A stretch of 64,000 nt of DNA, from the NCBI RefSeq assembly GCF_016461785.1, contig NZ_JAEMUH010000004.1, forward strand, positions 1-64,000. The letters are read 5' to 3'. The translations under genes were made by a program, and so were the position numbers. A model generated the notes under the pieces. It searched no databases. It saw nothing but the letters and a program-made list of their open reading frames with translations, and had not been told where the DNA came from. The stretch comes from Marinomonas ostreistagni (GTDB lineage: Bacteria; Pseudomonadota; Gammaproteobacteria; Pseudomonadales; Marinomonadaceae). Of the stretch, positions 38,751 through 46,778 are shown piece after piece. How positions within the stretch are numbered: position 1 is the first letter of the stretch; every line of letters begins with the position of its first letter.

Positions 38751-39635
38751 ATGAGTAATGCCATATTGACCGAAGATGAAGTATCAAATAAATTATCAAA
38801 TTTACCTGTTTTTTTTATTGGCGGGCTTCCTCGCTCTGGAACAACTTGGGTTCAACAATTACTTAATCACCATCCAAATTTAGTTTGTTTGGGGGAGTCT
38901 CATTTTGTGAATGACTTAGTCCCAAATATAGCCACAGTCACCAATCAATATCGCCAGAAACGTTCACAAAACTTTCGGACTTGGGCTCCTTCAGTTAAGG
39001 CACCAGAAGGAAGTTTGATTTTACCTATTTTAAGAGCTGCTTTCATTTCGATCATTCAAGCAAATATTGGCGATAAAAATGTTAGTGAATTATTGGCTAT
39101 TGGAGAGAAAACACCTGATAATATTCTGCATTTAAAAAGAATATTAAGTATATATCCGAATGTTTATTTTATTCATGTAATTCGTGACGGTCGAGATTCA
39201 GCGATTTCAGCTTATACTAGGTTTAAGTCAAAACTTCCTAAAGATAAAATTAGGAGTGAATATATTAAGGACTTCGCAAAGGAGTGGTCTTCAAGAATCA
39301 GTATATCTAGAGAAATTATGCGAGATTCGCAGAGATATATAGAGGTTAGATATGAAGATATGCATGAATCTCCAGAAACCGAAGTGAATCGTATGTTAAG
39401 CTTTCTTCAAGTTGATAATAGTGAAGATTGTATTAGTAAATGTATAAATGCATCAACTTTTGAAAGTCTTTCTGGTGGTAGGAAAAGAGGAGAAGTTGAC
39501 AATAATTCACATTATCGTCGTGGTGAAATTGGAGGATGGAAAGATTCTTTAACTGAAAATGAAGTAAGAGATTTTGAGATGATTGCTGCCGAGACAATGA
39601 GGGCATTGGGCTACAATCGATACTATAAAGATTAA
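38751..39635 (+). CDS. PAPS-dependent sulfotransferase
   Basis: A 294-residue sulfotransferase using 3'-phosphoadenosine-5'-phosphosulfate. The 5'-phosphosulfate loop is FIGGLPRSGTTWVQQLLNHH and the 3'-phosphate motif is VIRDGRDSAISAY; both are intact, so it should be active. ATG 38751 follows GGGAGGGG. The base composition is A/T-rich like the upstream gene, and the two probably form an operon. It ends 34 bases from the convergent fusion gene, which carries a degenerate sulfotransferase-like region. The likely acceptor is a cell-surface glycan or protein (inference). Confidence 0.88.
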   Translation: MSNAILTEDEVSNKLSNLPVFFIGGLPRSGTTWVQQLLNHHPNLVCLGESHFVNDLVPNIATVTNQYRQKRSQNFRTWAPSVKAPEGSLILPILRAAFISIIQANIGDKNVSELLAIGEKTPDNILHLKRILSIYPNVYFIHVIRDGRDSAISAYTRFKSKLPKDKIRSEYIKDFAKEWSSRISISREIMRDSQRYIEVRYEDMHESPETEVNRMLSFLQVDNSEDCISKCINASTFESLSGGRKRGEVDNNSHYRRGEIGGWKDSLTENEVRDFEMIAAETMRALGYNRYYKD

Positions 39636-39669
39636 TATAAGAATATATTATATCATTATAGTATCTCCA

Positions 39670-41544
39670 CTACCTTAGCAATGTACGAATGTAAGTGCTA
39701 GATAAGTCCTCATTACTCAATTCAACTATTTCTTCTTGGCTGTTTTTTAGTGATAACAGACGGTCATTAAATACTCTTAGGTACATGCTCCAATACTCAT
39801 AACTTGTCGATTGTTTTGTATAGGCTGGTTTTTCTAGTAATTCGAGACCTACTTTTTGAATGTCCTGCCTAACAATAATCCATGTTGCATTTGGATATGC
39901 TCTTGCCAGTAATGGCCACAATAATACTAATCGAAAGTCTTGATATCCCCATCGAGTGTTTCTATCATAGCCTTCTTCATGTAATGCTTTTTCTATTTGA
40001 AAACGAAGCCAAGGAAATGGCGGTATCTGGTCTGACGCAGCAGGAAAGGTATGTCCCTCTTCACTTACGCCAAGTTTGTTAAGAATATTGAAAACTAATC
40101 GCTTCCGAATGATCTCGCTACCGTATATTTCATTCTCCGAAGAGAGGTTTTTGGCTTTATTATTTATCCATAAACCATTTTCTACGAATTTCTTCATGGT
40201 TTGAGATAATGCTTTACTAGGAAGACCTGTAATGAAAATGGGTCTTTCACAAGCTTTATGGCTTGAAATGCAAGCTTCTACCGAGCGAGAGTGCCACATC
40301 GAAATCGCTGTAAATGCCCAGCGATTAACGACATCAAATGAAAGGTCAATTTTACGTATGGTCGTAGCACTTGGATACACTGAATTTGCATCTGAGTTTT
40401 TCCCCCATAGCCAATGCGAGTGCTCGTGCATGATAGCTAAGAACGGAATGTTTGCGCTGCCTGCCAAGTGCCAATTTGCTCCTGCTACGGAAATAACTCC
40501 AGCTAACTCACGAATAATGTCGAATGTCACTAGTGCATCATTTGTTAAATCAACTAAGGGGATTTGTATATTGGGATGTTTCTCTAATAATTGCTTTTCT
40601 TCTTCAGTAGTATCATATTGAAGCACAATGTAATCATTTTCATTCGGAAGAAACTCTAAAAAATATTTAAGTGGTATGTGCCGTTCTTCTCTTCGGTTTT
40701 GCCCCGCGCCGCCTCGCCAGCAAATGCCGATCTTTGGTTTCGAATGCCTTGTGCGTATAGGTTGATCAAGCGGTACTTCAATTGATAGGGTATGTTTTTG
40801 TTCCCAAGACCGCTTAAGGAAATCTACGGCTAGAATTCCTTCCTTGTTTTCAAACTCTGAAATTTTTAGGCGAGTTAGATAAGTAGCGTTTGGGAAGTAT
40901 CTTTTAACCATTCTGCTATATTTAGCCATACCGCAAAAGGTAGATTTTTCGTGGTTACCAGAGCTTTTTATATGAAGTAGGCTTATTAAAACCTCTCCCA
41001 TGCCTTGCTCAAGCACTATAATGTTGGAATCTAGCTTTGAGTCACTGGTTAAGTAATGATACTTAAGAGGGGACATTAGGCTTTTAGGAGTATTAATAGC
41101 CTTGTAGCGTTCTTGATAAAAATGAAAGCCAAACTTGAACTTTCCTTTTGCTAGGCAGTGTAGACCTAAAGTATGGCAAAAGTCAGCTCTTTCATTTTCA
41201 TTAAACACATGGGAGTGGCGCAATCTATTTGCGGTTACAAAGTCCTTGAGTCGTAAGCTTAGCCTGTAACGCATTGTTGGGTGGAATCTAAAGTTTAGTT
41301 GTCTATTGAGATGCTTTGCTTTCAATAGATCGCCTATGCCGTACACGGCACAGCTAAGTATATAGAAGTAATATCTTGGACGGCGAGCTTGAGGTAAATC
41401 AGCTTCTTGGAAAGTTTGTAGTTTTGACCATAGAATTGAAAACTGACCTTCTTGAAAAAGGTCTTCCATTATTTCAAATCGTTGATCCCAACTACTTTCT
41501 TTGAAGTAATGTGGATTGATATGTATGGAGTTTTTTATCTTCAC
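39670..41544 (-). CDS. GT9-like glycosyltransferase fused to a degenerate sulfotransferase-like domain
   Basis: A 624-residue protein from GTG 41544; the TTG at 41595 lies inside the upstream gene and is less likely. Residues about 25-150 look helical and TPR-like. About 170-420 resemble the GT9-like part of the 762-residue protein at 21891, with IIVLEQGMGEVLIS and KIGICWRGGAG. The C-terminal ~190 residues resemble a sulfotransferase: FITGLPSKALSQTMKKF aligns with the PAPS loop, but RSGTT has become SKALS, and NATWIIVRQD with the 3'-phosphate motif. PAPS binding is doubtful. Last gene of the six-gene operon. Confidence 0.65.
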   Translation of the reverse strand: MKIKNSIHINPHYFKESSWDQRFEIMEDLFQEGQFSILWSKLQTFQEADLPQARRPRYYFYILSCAVYGIGDLLKAKHLNRQLNFRFHPTMRYRLSLRLKDFVTANRLRHSHVFNENERADFCHTLGLHCLAKGKFKFGFHFYQERYKAINTPKSLMSPLKYHYLTSDSKLDSNIIVLEQGMGEVLISLLHIKSSGNHEKSTFCGMAKYSRMVKRYFPNATYLTRLKISEFENKEGILAVDFLKRSWEQKHTLSIEVPLDQPIRTRHSKPKIGICWRGGAGQNRREERHIPLKYFLEFLPNENDYIVLQYDTTEEEKQLLEKHPNIQIPLVDLTNDALVTFDIIRELAGVISVAGANWHLAGSANIPFLAIMHEHSHWLWGKNSDANSVYPSATTIRKIDLSFDVVNRWAFTAISMWHSRSVEACISSHKACERPIFITGLPSKALSQTMKKFVENGLWINNKAKNLSSENEIYGSEIIRKRLVFNILNKLGVSEEGHTFPAASDQIPPFPWLRFQIEKALHEEGYDRNTRWGYQDFRLVLLWPLLARAYPNATWIIVRQDIQKVGLELLEKPAYTKQSTSYEYWSMYLRVFNDRLLSLKNSQEEIVELSNEDLSSTYIRTLLR

Positions 41545-41563
41545 GTTTAACCAGTCTTTTCTA

Positions 41564-42451
41564 TTACAAGGCGTTTGCTGCTGTTGCCATAGCAAGCTCT
41601 ATTTTTGATAGAGGTTGGCATTTATGGCTCAATTTGAAAGCTTGAACAGCTTGAAGTAAGTTCATTCGAATGCCATTTGAAAATACTGCACTATCTGGTA
41701 TTGCTCGGAGAAATACTGTTCTTGATGGATTGTAGACCACATCAAAAGCAATCTTAACCGAGCTATGGTTGTTTCTGTGCTCACTAAGTAGAGGGGATTG
41801 CTCAACATTATCAGGGGCTGACCCGAGAATTGTCCCGTTAATTAAGACTGTAGCGAGTTTTATTGCCATGCCTGACTCAGCGGGAGAACAAAGAGACACT
41901 TTCATCCATTCAGCTAGCTTTATTGCGTCAGGTTTATTATAAGATCTCGTGACGACAATAATTCGTTTCACTTTAGACTTAATGGCGTTTACTAAGGCTT
42001 TGGAGACTCCTCCAAAACCAAACACAACAACCGTATCTTCTATGTCGAGCCCAAGCTCTGAAAGGACTTGAGCAGCCGCCAATCCATCAGTATTTGCTCC
42101 ATAAAGTTCCCCGCTCTTGCTTCGATACAAGCTATTTACGGCCTGAATTCCTTTGGCACTGGCGTGAAGGCTATCCTCAGCTAGCAGGCCTGCAATAAGT
42201 TCTTTGTGCGGCACGGCAACAGCGCCACCTGCGAATCTTGGGTTGTCTTTTAGCCAGTCTAATAAATTTGGAAGTTGACTCTTGTCAATGTCAAACGGAA
42301 ACATATTACAGCTTTCTCCCAGCGCTTTATAAGCTGCATTCCATAGGATAGGGGATCTAGCTCCTTTGGATGGATGTGAACCTATGATTGCCGTGAATTG
42401 CCCTTCCGGTATGACTAGCCGATTGCTAATAAAAGGAATCAGCTCGCTCAT
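41564..42451 (-). CDS. AroE-like dehydrogenase with altered substrate site
   Basis: A 295-residue shikimate-dehydrogenase-family protein. The NADP site is VVVFGFGGVSKAL, and the catalytic Lys and Asp are kept (PHKE, K83; NTDG, D122), as is N106. Contacts used for shikimate in E. coli AroE are changed: the S-x-S pair becomes A31/S33 and the NVTxP motif becomes AVAVP (A77, A79). This suggests a related but different substrate. ATG 42451 overlaps the stop of the DAHP-synthase-like gene (ATGA), so the two are translated together. Confidence 0.8.
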   Translation of the reverse strand: MSELIPFISNRLVIPEGQFTAIIGSHPSKGARSPILWNAAYKALGESCNMFPFDIDKSQLPNLLDWLKDNPRFAGGAVAVPHKELIAGLLAEDSLHASAKGIQAVNSLYRSKSGELYGANTDGLAAAQVLSELGLDIEDTVVVFGFGGVSKALVNAIKSKVKRIIVVTRSYNKPDAIKLAEWMKVSLCSPAESGMAIKLATVLINGTILGSAPDNVEQSPLLSEHRNNHSSVKIAFDVVYNPSRTVFLRAIPDSAVFSNGIRMNLLQAVQAFKLSHKCQPLSKIELAMATAANAL

Positions 42452-43338
42452 TTTATGTGCCGTCCCACCGCATTTGCGACTAATTCCATGTCGTTCATTA
42501 GCTGACCGAATGCTTCGAAATTGATCGGTTGTAGAGGATCTACCGCGGCATTTTCTGGGTCAGGGTGAACTTCTAGCATAACACCATCAGCTCCTGCCGC
42601 AACTGATGCAAGAGCCATGGGTTTTACCCACTTACGCCAAAAAGTAGCATGACTTGGATCAGTAACAATCGGAAGGTGTGTAATCTCTTGAGCTGCAGGG
42701 ACGACCTGTAAATCTAGTAAAAACCGTGATGAGCTTCGATGGGTATGTGGGGCGCTAACTCCACGCTCACATAAAATAAGCTTCTCATTTCCTTCTACTA
42801 AAATATATTCTGCGGCTCCGAGCCAATCACGTAAAGAACAGCCGAAATGACGCTTTAGCATAATGGGCTTGCCTGTCTTGGCAATACGCGTCAATAAAGG
42901 GTAATTCTGCATATTACGTGCGCCGATTTGAATAATGTCGGCTGTCTCTGCTACCAAATCAACAAACTGTTCCTCCATGACTTCCGTAATGATTGGGATA
43001 TTTGCTTCTTCTTTGGCTGTTTGAAGCCACTTCAACCCTGTTTCACGAGTTTCAGTGTATTTTTCAGATCGATAGGGAAAACTTAAGGGTTTAAAAGCGC
43101 CGCCCCGCAAAAAATGGGCACCATGACTTTTTACAGCCTTAGCTGTATTGACAATTAACTCTTCTGATTCGACCATGTTTGGCCCAGCAAAAACGGGTAC
43201 TAAATCACCACCAAATGTTACTCCACAGATTTCAAATTGGGAGCGATGATCAGAGTGCTTCTTAGCTGCAAGTGGAAATTTGTCTAATAAATCCTCTTCG
43301 GAGATATCTTTTCCAGGGGCTTTGTTTTCTATAGACAT
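42448..43338 (-). CDS. DAHP-synthase-like aldolase with Asn in place of the metal-ligand Cys
   Basis: A 296-residue type I-beta DAHP/KDO8P-synthase-fold protein. Family motifs are present: FLRGGAFKPLSFPY, DIIQIGARNMQNYPLL, ILCERGV, VTDPSHATFW and LEVHPDPENAAVDP. Ordinary DAHP synthases have GPCSVES, whose Cys binds the metal; here it is GPNMVES with N54. That Asn is the hallmark of metal-independent KDO8P synthases. ATG 43338 follows GGAG; the longer frame from 43374 is rejected. Its position in a CMP-sugar operon suggests it condenses PEP with a sugar phosphate to form an ulosonic acid (inference). Confidence 0.82.
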   Translation of the reverse strand: MSIENKAPGKDISEEDLLDKFPLAAKKHSDHRSQFEICGVTFGGDLVPVFAGPNMVESEELIVNTAKAVKSHGAHFLRGGAFKPLSFPYRSEKYTETRETGLKWLQTAKEEANIPIITEVMEEQFVDLVAETADIIQIGARNMQNYPLLTRIAKTGKPIMLKRHFGCSLRDWLGAAEYILVEGNEKLILCERGVSAPHTHRSSSRFLLDLQVVPAAQEITHLPIVTDPSHATFWRKWVKPMALASVAAGADGVMLEVHPDPENAAVDPLQPINFEAFGQLMNDMELVANAVGRHIK

Positions 43339-43412
43339 CACGTCACTCCAAAAAAATTTTACATCAAATATCAAGGATAGAATGGTTCTTATATCAAAAG
43401 GCAGTTTTTTAA

Positions 43413-44489
43413 CTAACTTAGTTTAATGCCTAACTTACTGGATCGAGGACGATCCTCAAGAGATACCCAGCCGCCAGTCTCGACACTGGCATAAAGTGCA
43501 TGTACTAGCTCTAAGGTAGGCAACGCAGATTGAATGGTCACCTCGGGCTCTAAGTTGTGCTGGAAAGAATCCACTAGATTCCTAAGAAACTGCGTATGGC
43601 TTAGTCCATAACCATTGGGTACTTCTGTACTACAACACTCTTGAGTACTCAGATCAAAGTCGGTGTACTCGATGAATCTCCATTGCTCTATCTTATTGAG
43701 AGCAATTCCTCCGATTTGGATTTTTCCTGCCTCGCCAATGATTGATAAGGACGCTTCAAAATCTTCAGGTCTAGCTGCTGTTGTTGCTTCAATGGTGGCT
43801 AGGGCGCCACTTTCAAATTTTAAAATGGCCGTTAATGTGTCTTCAGCCTCAAGCTTATTGATTCTATTTGCAGATGTCGCGCACACAGAGTGAACTGGGC
43901 CACATAGCCATCTCAATGCATCAATATGATGAATGGCTTGTTGGTTAATTACACCTCCATCCATAGCCCAAGTTCCATGCCAGCCATCTTCATAGTAATC
44001 TTGATAACGGCACCATTGGAGGCGAACATTGGCACTTACAATTGTTTTTAGGCGGCCTAAATTCATCGCATTTTTAGCTGCCAGCATCGCTGGATTTAAT
44101 CTGTTTTGAAAAACTGTTGTGCAGAAGAGGCCTTTATCGGTTGCAATTTTTTGTAGTTCAAGAGCATTCTCTGGAATCATGGTCACTGGCTTTTCACAGA
44201 CTACATTTATTCCATTTGATAAAATAAGTTTTGCATGCTCAAAGTGGTTGCCAGATGGGGTTAATACAAAGATAACATCAAGATCATGAGACTGAATCAT
44301 TAGATTAACATCGGTGAACCCTTGGCAACTTAGTCGCCTAGCCATCGAGTTAGACTTTTCATTGTTTAAGTCGCATACAGCAACTATTTTTAGGTCTTCA
44401 ATTTTTTCTGTACTTAAAATATGTAAATAATGTTCAGCCACTCGGCCGCATCCAAGAAAGGCTGCTTTCATTATCTGAGTATTTGACAT
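43413..44489 (-). CDS. Gfo/Idh/MocA-family oxidoreductase
   Basis: A 358-residue NAD(P)-dependent sugar oxidoreductase. The N-terminal Rossmann motif is AAFLGCGRVAEHYLHIL, the EKP motif is VVCEKPVTMIP, and the C-terminal Gfo/Idh domain includes WAMDGGVINQQAIHHIDALRW, where Asp/His residues normally line the substrate site. Such enzymes oxidise or epimerise sugar or nucleotide-sugar hydroxyls. ATG 44489 has a modest GGAAAAG upstream. It lies 38 bases after the GT2 fusion gene and 74 bases before the DAHP-synthase-like start, within the same operon. Confidence 0.88.
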   Translation of the reverse strand: MSNTQIMKAAFLGCGRVAEHYLHILSTEKIEDLKIVAVCDLNNEKSNSMARRLSCQGFTDVNLMIQSHDLDVIFVLTPSGNHFEHAKLILSNGINVVCEKPVTMIPENALELQKIATDKGLFCTTVFQNRLNPAMLAAKNAMNLGRLKTIVSANVRLQWCRYQDYYEDGWHGTWAMDGGVINQQAIHHIDALRWLCGPVHSVCATSANRINKLEAEDTLTAILKFESGALATIEATTAARPEDFEASLSIIGEAGKIQIGGIALNKIEQWRFIEYTDFDLSTQECCSTEVPNGYGLSHTQFLRNLVDSFQHNLEPEVTIQSALPTLELVHALYASVETGGWVSLEDRPRSSKLGIKLS

Positions 44490-44527
44490 AACTTTTCCAA
44501 TTGACTCGATGTTAAAAACAAGAGGTG

Positions 44528-45862
44528 CTACTTATTGAATAGCAAAGGTAGTAGTTTTTCTAATTCTTCATTGTTGTGTATTTCTACAGATGCCATCGCA
44601 TCTGATACATCATAAAATATAGTACCAGACATGCTATGCAATCCTGCTCGTAATAGGGGGGCTTTTACTATCACTCCTGACCCAGTTAACGGAGTTCTAT
44701 CAAAGTAATCACCTTGATTTCTGTTATTTTCTAACTCAATACCCCAAGCTAAGGACTTTTCCATTTTGCTGGCTATGACGCTATCTGCATTATGATCAAC
44801 AGCTTTCATAAGCATAGAGTCAATCATATCATTTTCTCTGAAAGGGTTATTTGGACTTAAAATGGCAATATAGTCGTAAATGCCAAAATCCTTTTCAATA
44901 CTGCTAAGGCTTTGTCCTAAACGTTGATATGGTGGTGATGGTGGTTCTGCTTTAGAGCTTGATAACATCATGACATTCACCTCGAGTTTACTGGCTATGC
45001 CGGCGACCTCAGGACATTCAGTTGCTATAAAAATGTCATCTATTGTTTGACAAGACTTTAAGTATTCAATGGTATGCCTTAGTAAGCAAAAGTCTTTTGA
45101 CTTTATTACTTGGTCAGTAACAGGAACAATTGCCATTGTGCGAACATTTTCTTGGACAACACTCGAAAGGTTTTCAAAGTTACCATGCAGCTTTGCCATA
45201 ACACTAACGACATTTTTTGCCCTTATAGCGTTACGGTCTTGATGAATCCCATGATAGTGGTAGACACTTGCGGCAGGTTCATAAGCAATATGCAAACCTT
45301 CTTCTATCACTTTGGTTCCCCAAACACGATCTTCTATGTTGGTGACTTCTTCATCGAAAGGAAATTTCTCCCAAGTTTCACGACGTAATGCACTGTTTGC
45401 ATTATGAAAAAATGGATCTTTCTGTTGAAGCTTTTTGTCTAAACCAAAGGTGATAAGCAAGTCTCGCTTATCTGTATCTGAGGTCGAAGATAAGGGTTCT
45501 TGGCGGCCGTAAACTCCTGCAATCTTAGAGTCACTAAGTGGAGAAATTAAATTGATAAGCCAATTTGAGTCTTTGGGGATACAGTGACCTGAAAGAATCA
45601 CCAAGATAGAGCCTTGGCTAGCTTTGATACCATAATTGATCGCTTTTCCTGGAAGAAAAACATCAATGTTAACTACCTTAACGTCATATTCAGAAGCTTT
45701 TAAGACCGTTTTATCTGTTGAACAGTTATCGACTAAAACGATCTCAAAATTTGAGTAAGTTTGTTTTTGGATAGCATCTAAGCAGTGTCCTATCCAGCTT
45801 TCCTCATTTTTTGTTCTGATGATAATGGAGACTAGAGGGAGGGCGAGACTATTTGAGGTCAT
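44528..45862 (-). CDS. GT2 glycosyltransferase fused to degenerate cytidylyltransferase-like domain
   Basis: A 444-residue protein. Residues 8-230 form a GT2 domain (VSIIIRTKNEESWIGHCLDA, VLVDNCSTDKT, then ILSGHCIPKDSNW). Residues about 240-440 resemble the CMP-sugar synthetase fold (AIVPVTDQVIKSKDF, FIATECPEV, SPNNPFRENDMIDSML) but lack the IPARGGSKG motif and so are probably inactive as a cytidylyltransferase. It overlaps the true synthetase gene by four bases (ATGA). The fused domain may bind the product of the neighbouring synthetase or act structurally; this is inference. Confidence 0.78.
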   Translation of the reverse strand: MTSNSLALPLVSIIIRTKNEESWIGHCLDAIQKQTYSNFEIVLVDNCSTDKTVLKASEYDVKVVNIDVFLPGKAINYGIKASQGSILVILSGHCIPKDSNWLINLISPLSDSKIAGVYGRQEPLSSTSDTDKRDLLITFGLDKKLQQKDPFFHNANSALRRETWEKFPFDEEVTNIEDRVWGTKVIEEGLHIAYEPAASVYHYHGIHQDRNAIRAKNVVSVMAKLHGNFENLSSVVQENVRTMAIVPVTDQVIKSKDFCLLRHTIEYLKSCQTIDDIFIATECPEVAGIASKLEVNVMMLSSSKAEPPSPPYQRLGQSLSSIEKDFGIYDYIAILSPNNPFRENDMIDSMLMKAVDHNADSVIASKMEKSLAWGIELENNRNQGDYFDRTPLTGSGVIVKAPLLRAGLHSMSGTIFYDVSDAMASVEIHNNEELEKLLPLLFNK

Positions 45863-46599
45863 TTTAGCTCCTCTGAGAATAAAGGAACTCGTTCAGGGCG
45901 ATGCTCAACCAGATAATCGATAGCTTTTTGTGCAAGGAACAAATCAAAGGCTGAGTGTATATCTATAACAGTTTCGCTATTATCATTGGGTATTAAATGA
46001 ACTTTATCGCCAATTCTACGACCCTCTCGCCATAGCCAAGCTCTTGAAGCACATGTAAGACCGGTGTCCTCACGATAGGTTTTATTCCTAATTTGACGAG
46101 ACGAGTATTCTCTCATCCACGGAAGAACACGTTCCCATTCTCCCTCTTCATTCTTATGCCAATAGTTTTTAGTTGTCTTGTGTACTGCAAAAGCACTTTC
46201 TATTTCTGGATTGTTTACAAGTGTGGTAATAGCCTCCTTTATCCAACTAGGATGTCGAAATACATCTGTTGCTGTAAGGAAAACTGCAATATCAAATTTT
46301 TGATTTGAGTAAGCTTCGAACTCTAATAGAGCTTGTTGTAACGTATCTTCTGTTGTTGTCAGGTCTTCAGCAAACTTAGATGGTCTTAAAAATGGAACTA
46401 AAGCTCCTGCTAGTCTTGCCTGCTCTGCGATGTCGGGGTCATCTGTACTTACAAAAACGTCATCGATTACACCTGACGCAATGGCTGCTTTTATTGGCCA
46501 ATGGATCAGTGGTTTACCTGCTAAAACTCTAATGTTCTTACCTGGCAACCCTTTAGAACCACCACGTGCAGGAATAATACAGATTGTCTTCATCTTCAC
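45859..46599 (-). CDS. CMP-sugar synthetase (NeuA/KdsB-like cytidylyltransferase)
   Basis: A 246-residue acylneuraminate-type cytidylyltransferase that activates an ulosonic or nonulosonic acid with CTP. The signature IIPARGGSKGLPGKNIR is complete, and VFVSTDDPDIAEQA and LTATDVFRHP fit the family. GTG 46599 is chosen because AGAGG (46611-46607) is seven bases upstream; an ATG at 46593 is also possible. That ribosome-binding site lies in a small hairpin. First gene of the six-gene operon. The nature of the acid is unknown, since no NeuB homologue is present. Confidence 0.9.
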   Translation of the reverse strand: MKMKTICIIPARGGSKGLPGKNIRVLAGKPLIHWPIKAAIASGVIDDVFVSTDDPDIAEQARLAGALVPFLRPSKFAEDLTTTEDTLQQALLEFEAYSNQKFDIAVFLTATDVFRHPSWIKEAITTLVNNPEIESAFAVHKTTKNYWHKNEEGEWERVLPWMREYSSRQIRNKTYREDTGLTCASRAWLWREGRRIGDKVHLIPNDNSETVIDIHSAFDLFLAQKAIDYLVEHRPERVPLFSEELK

Positions 46600-46606
46600 T
46601 ACTGAG

Positions 46607-46623
46607 CCTCTCTACGATAGAGG
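46607..46623 (-). promoter_or_regulatory. Hairpin sequestering the ribosome-binding site of the CMP-sugar synthetase gene
   Basis: On the minus strand CCTCT (46623-46619), loop of seven, AGAGG (46611-46607). The 3' arm is also the Shine-Dalgarno sequence of the GTG start at 46599, so translation could be damped or regulated. The stem is only five base pairs, so the effect may be small. Confidence 0.4.
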
Positions 46624-46778
46624 ATTTGATTTAAATCTAAGAAAGTAAACGATTTTATCAGATTAGAGATGAAGTCAGCTAATGGTATCCGTTTACAATG
46701 GAAATGATGGTATACCGTTACTAATGACAACCTCATAACCTTGCTCATCATGGTCTTTAAATTGTTTTAACCATAAAG

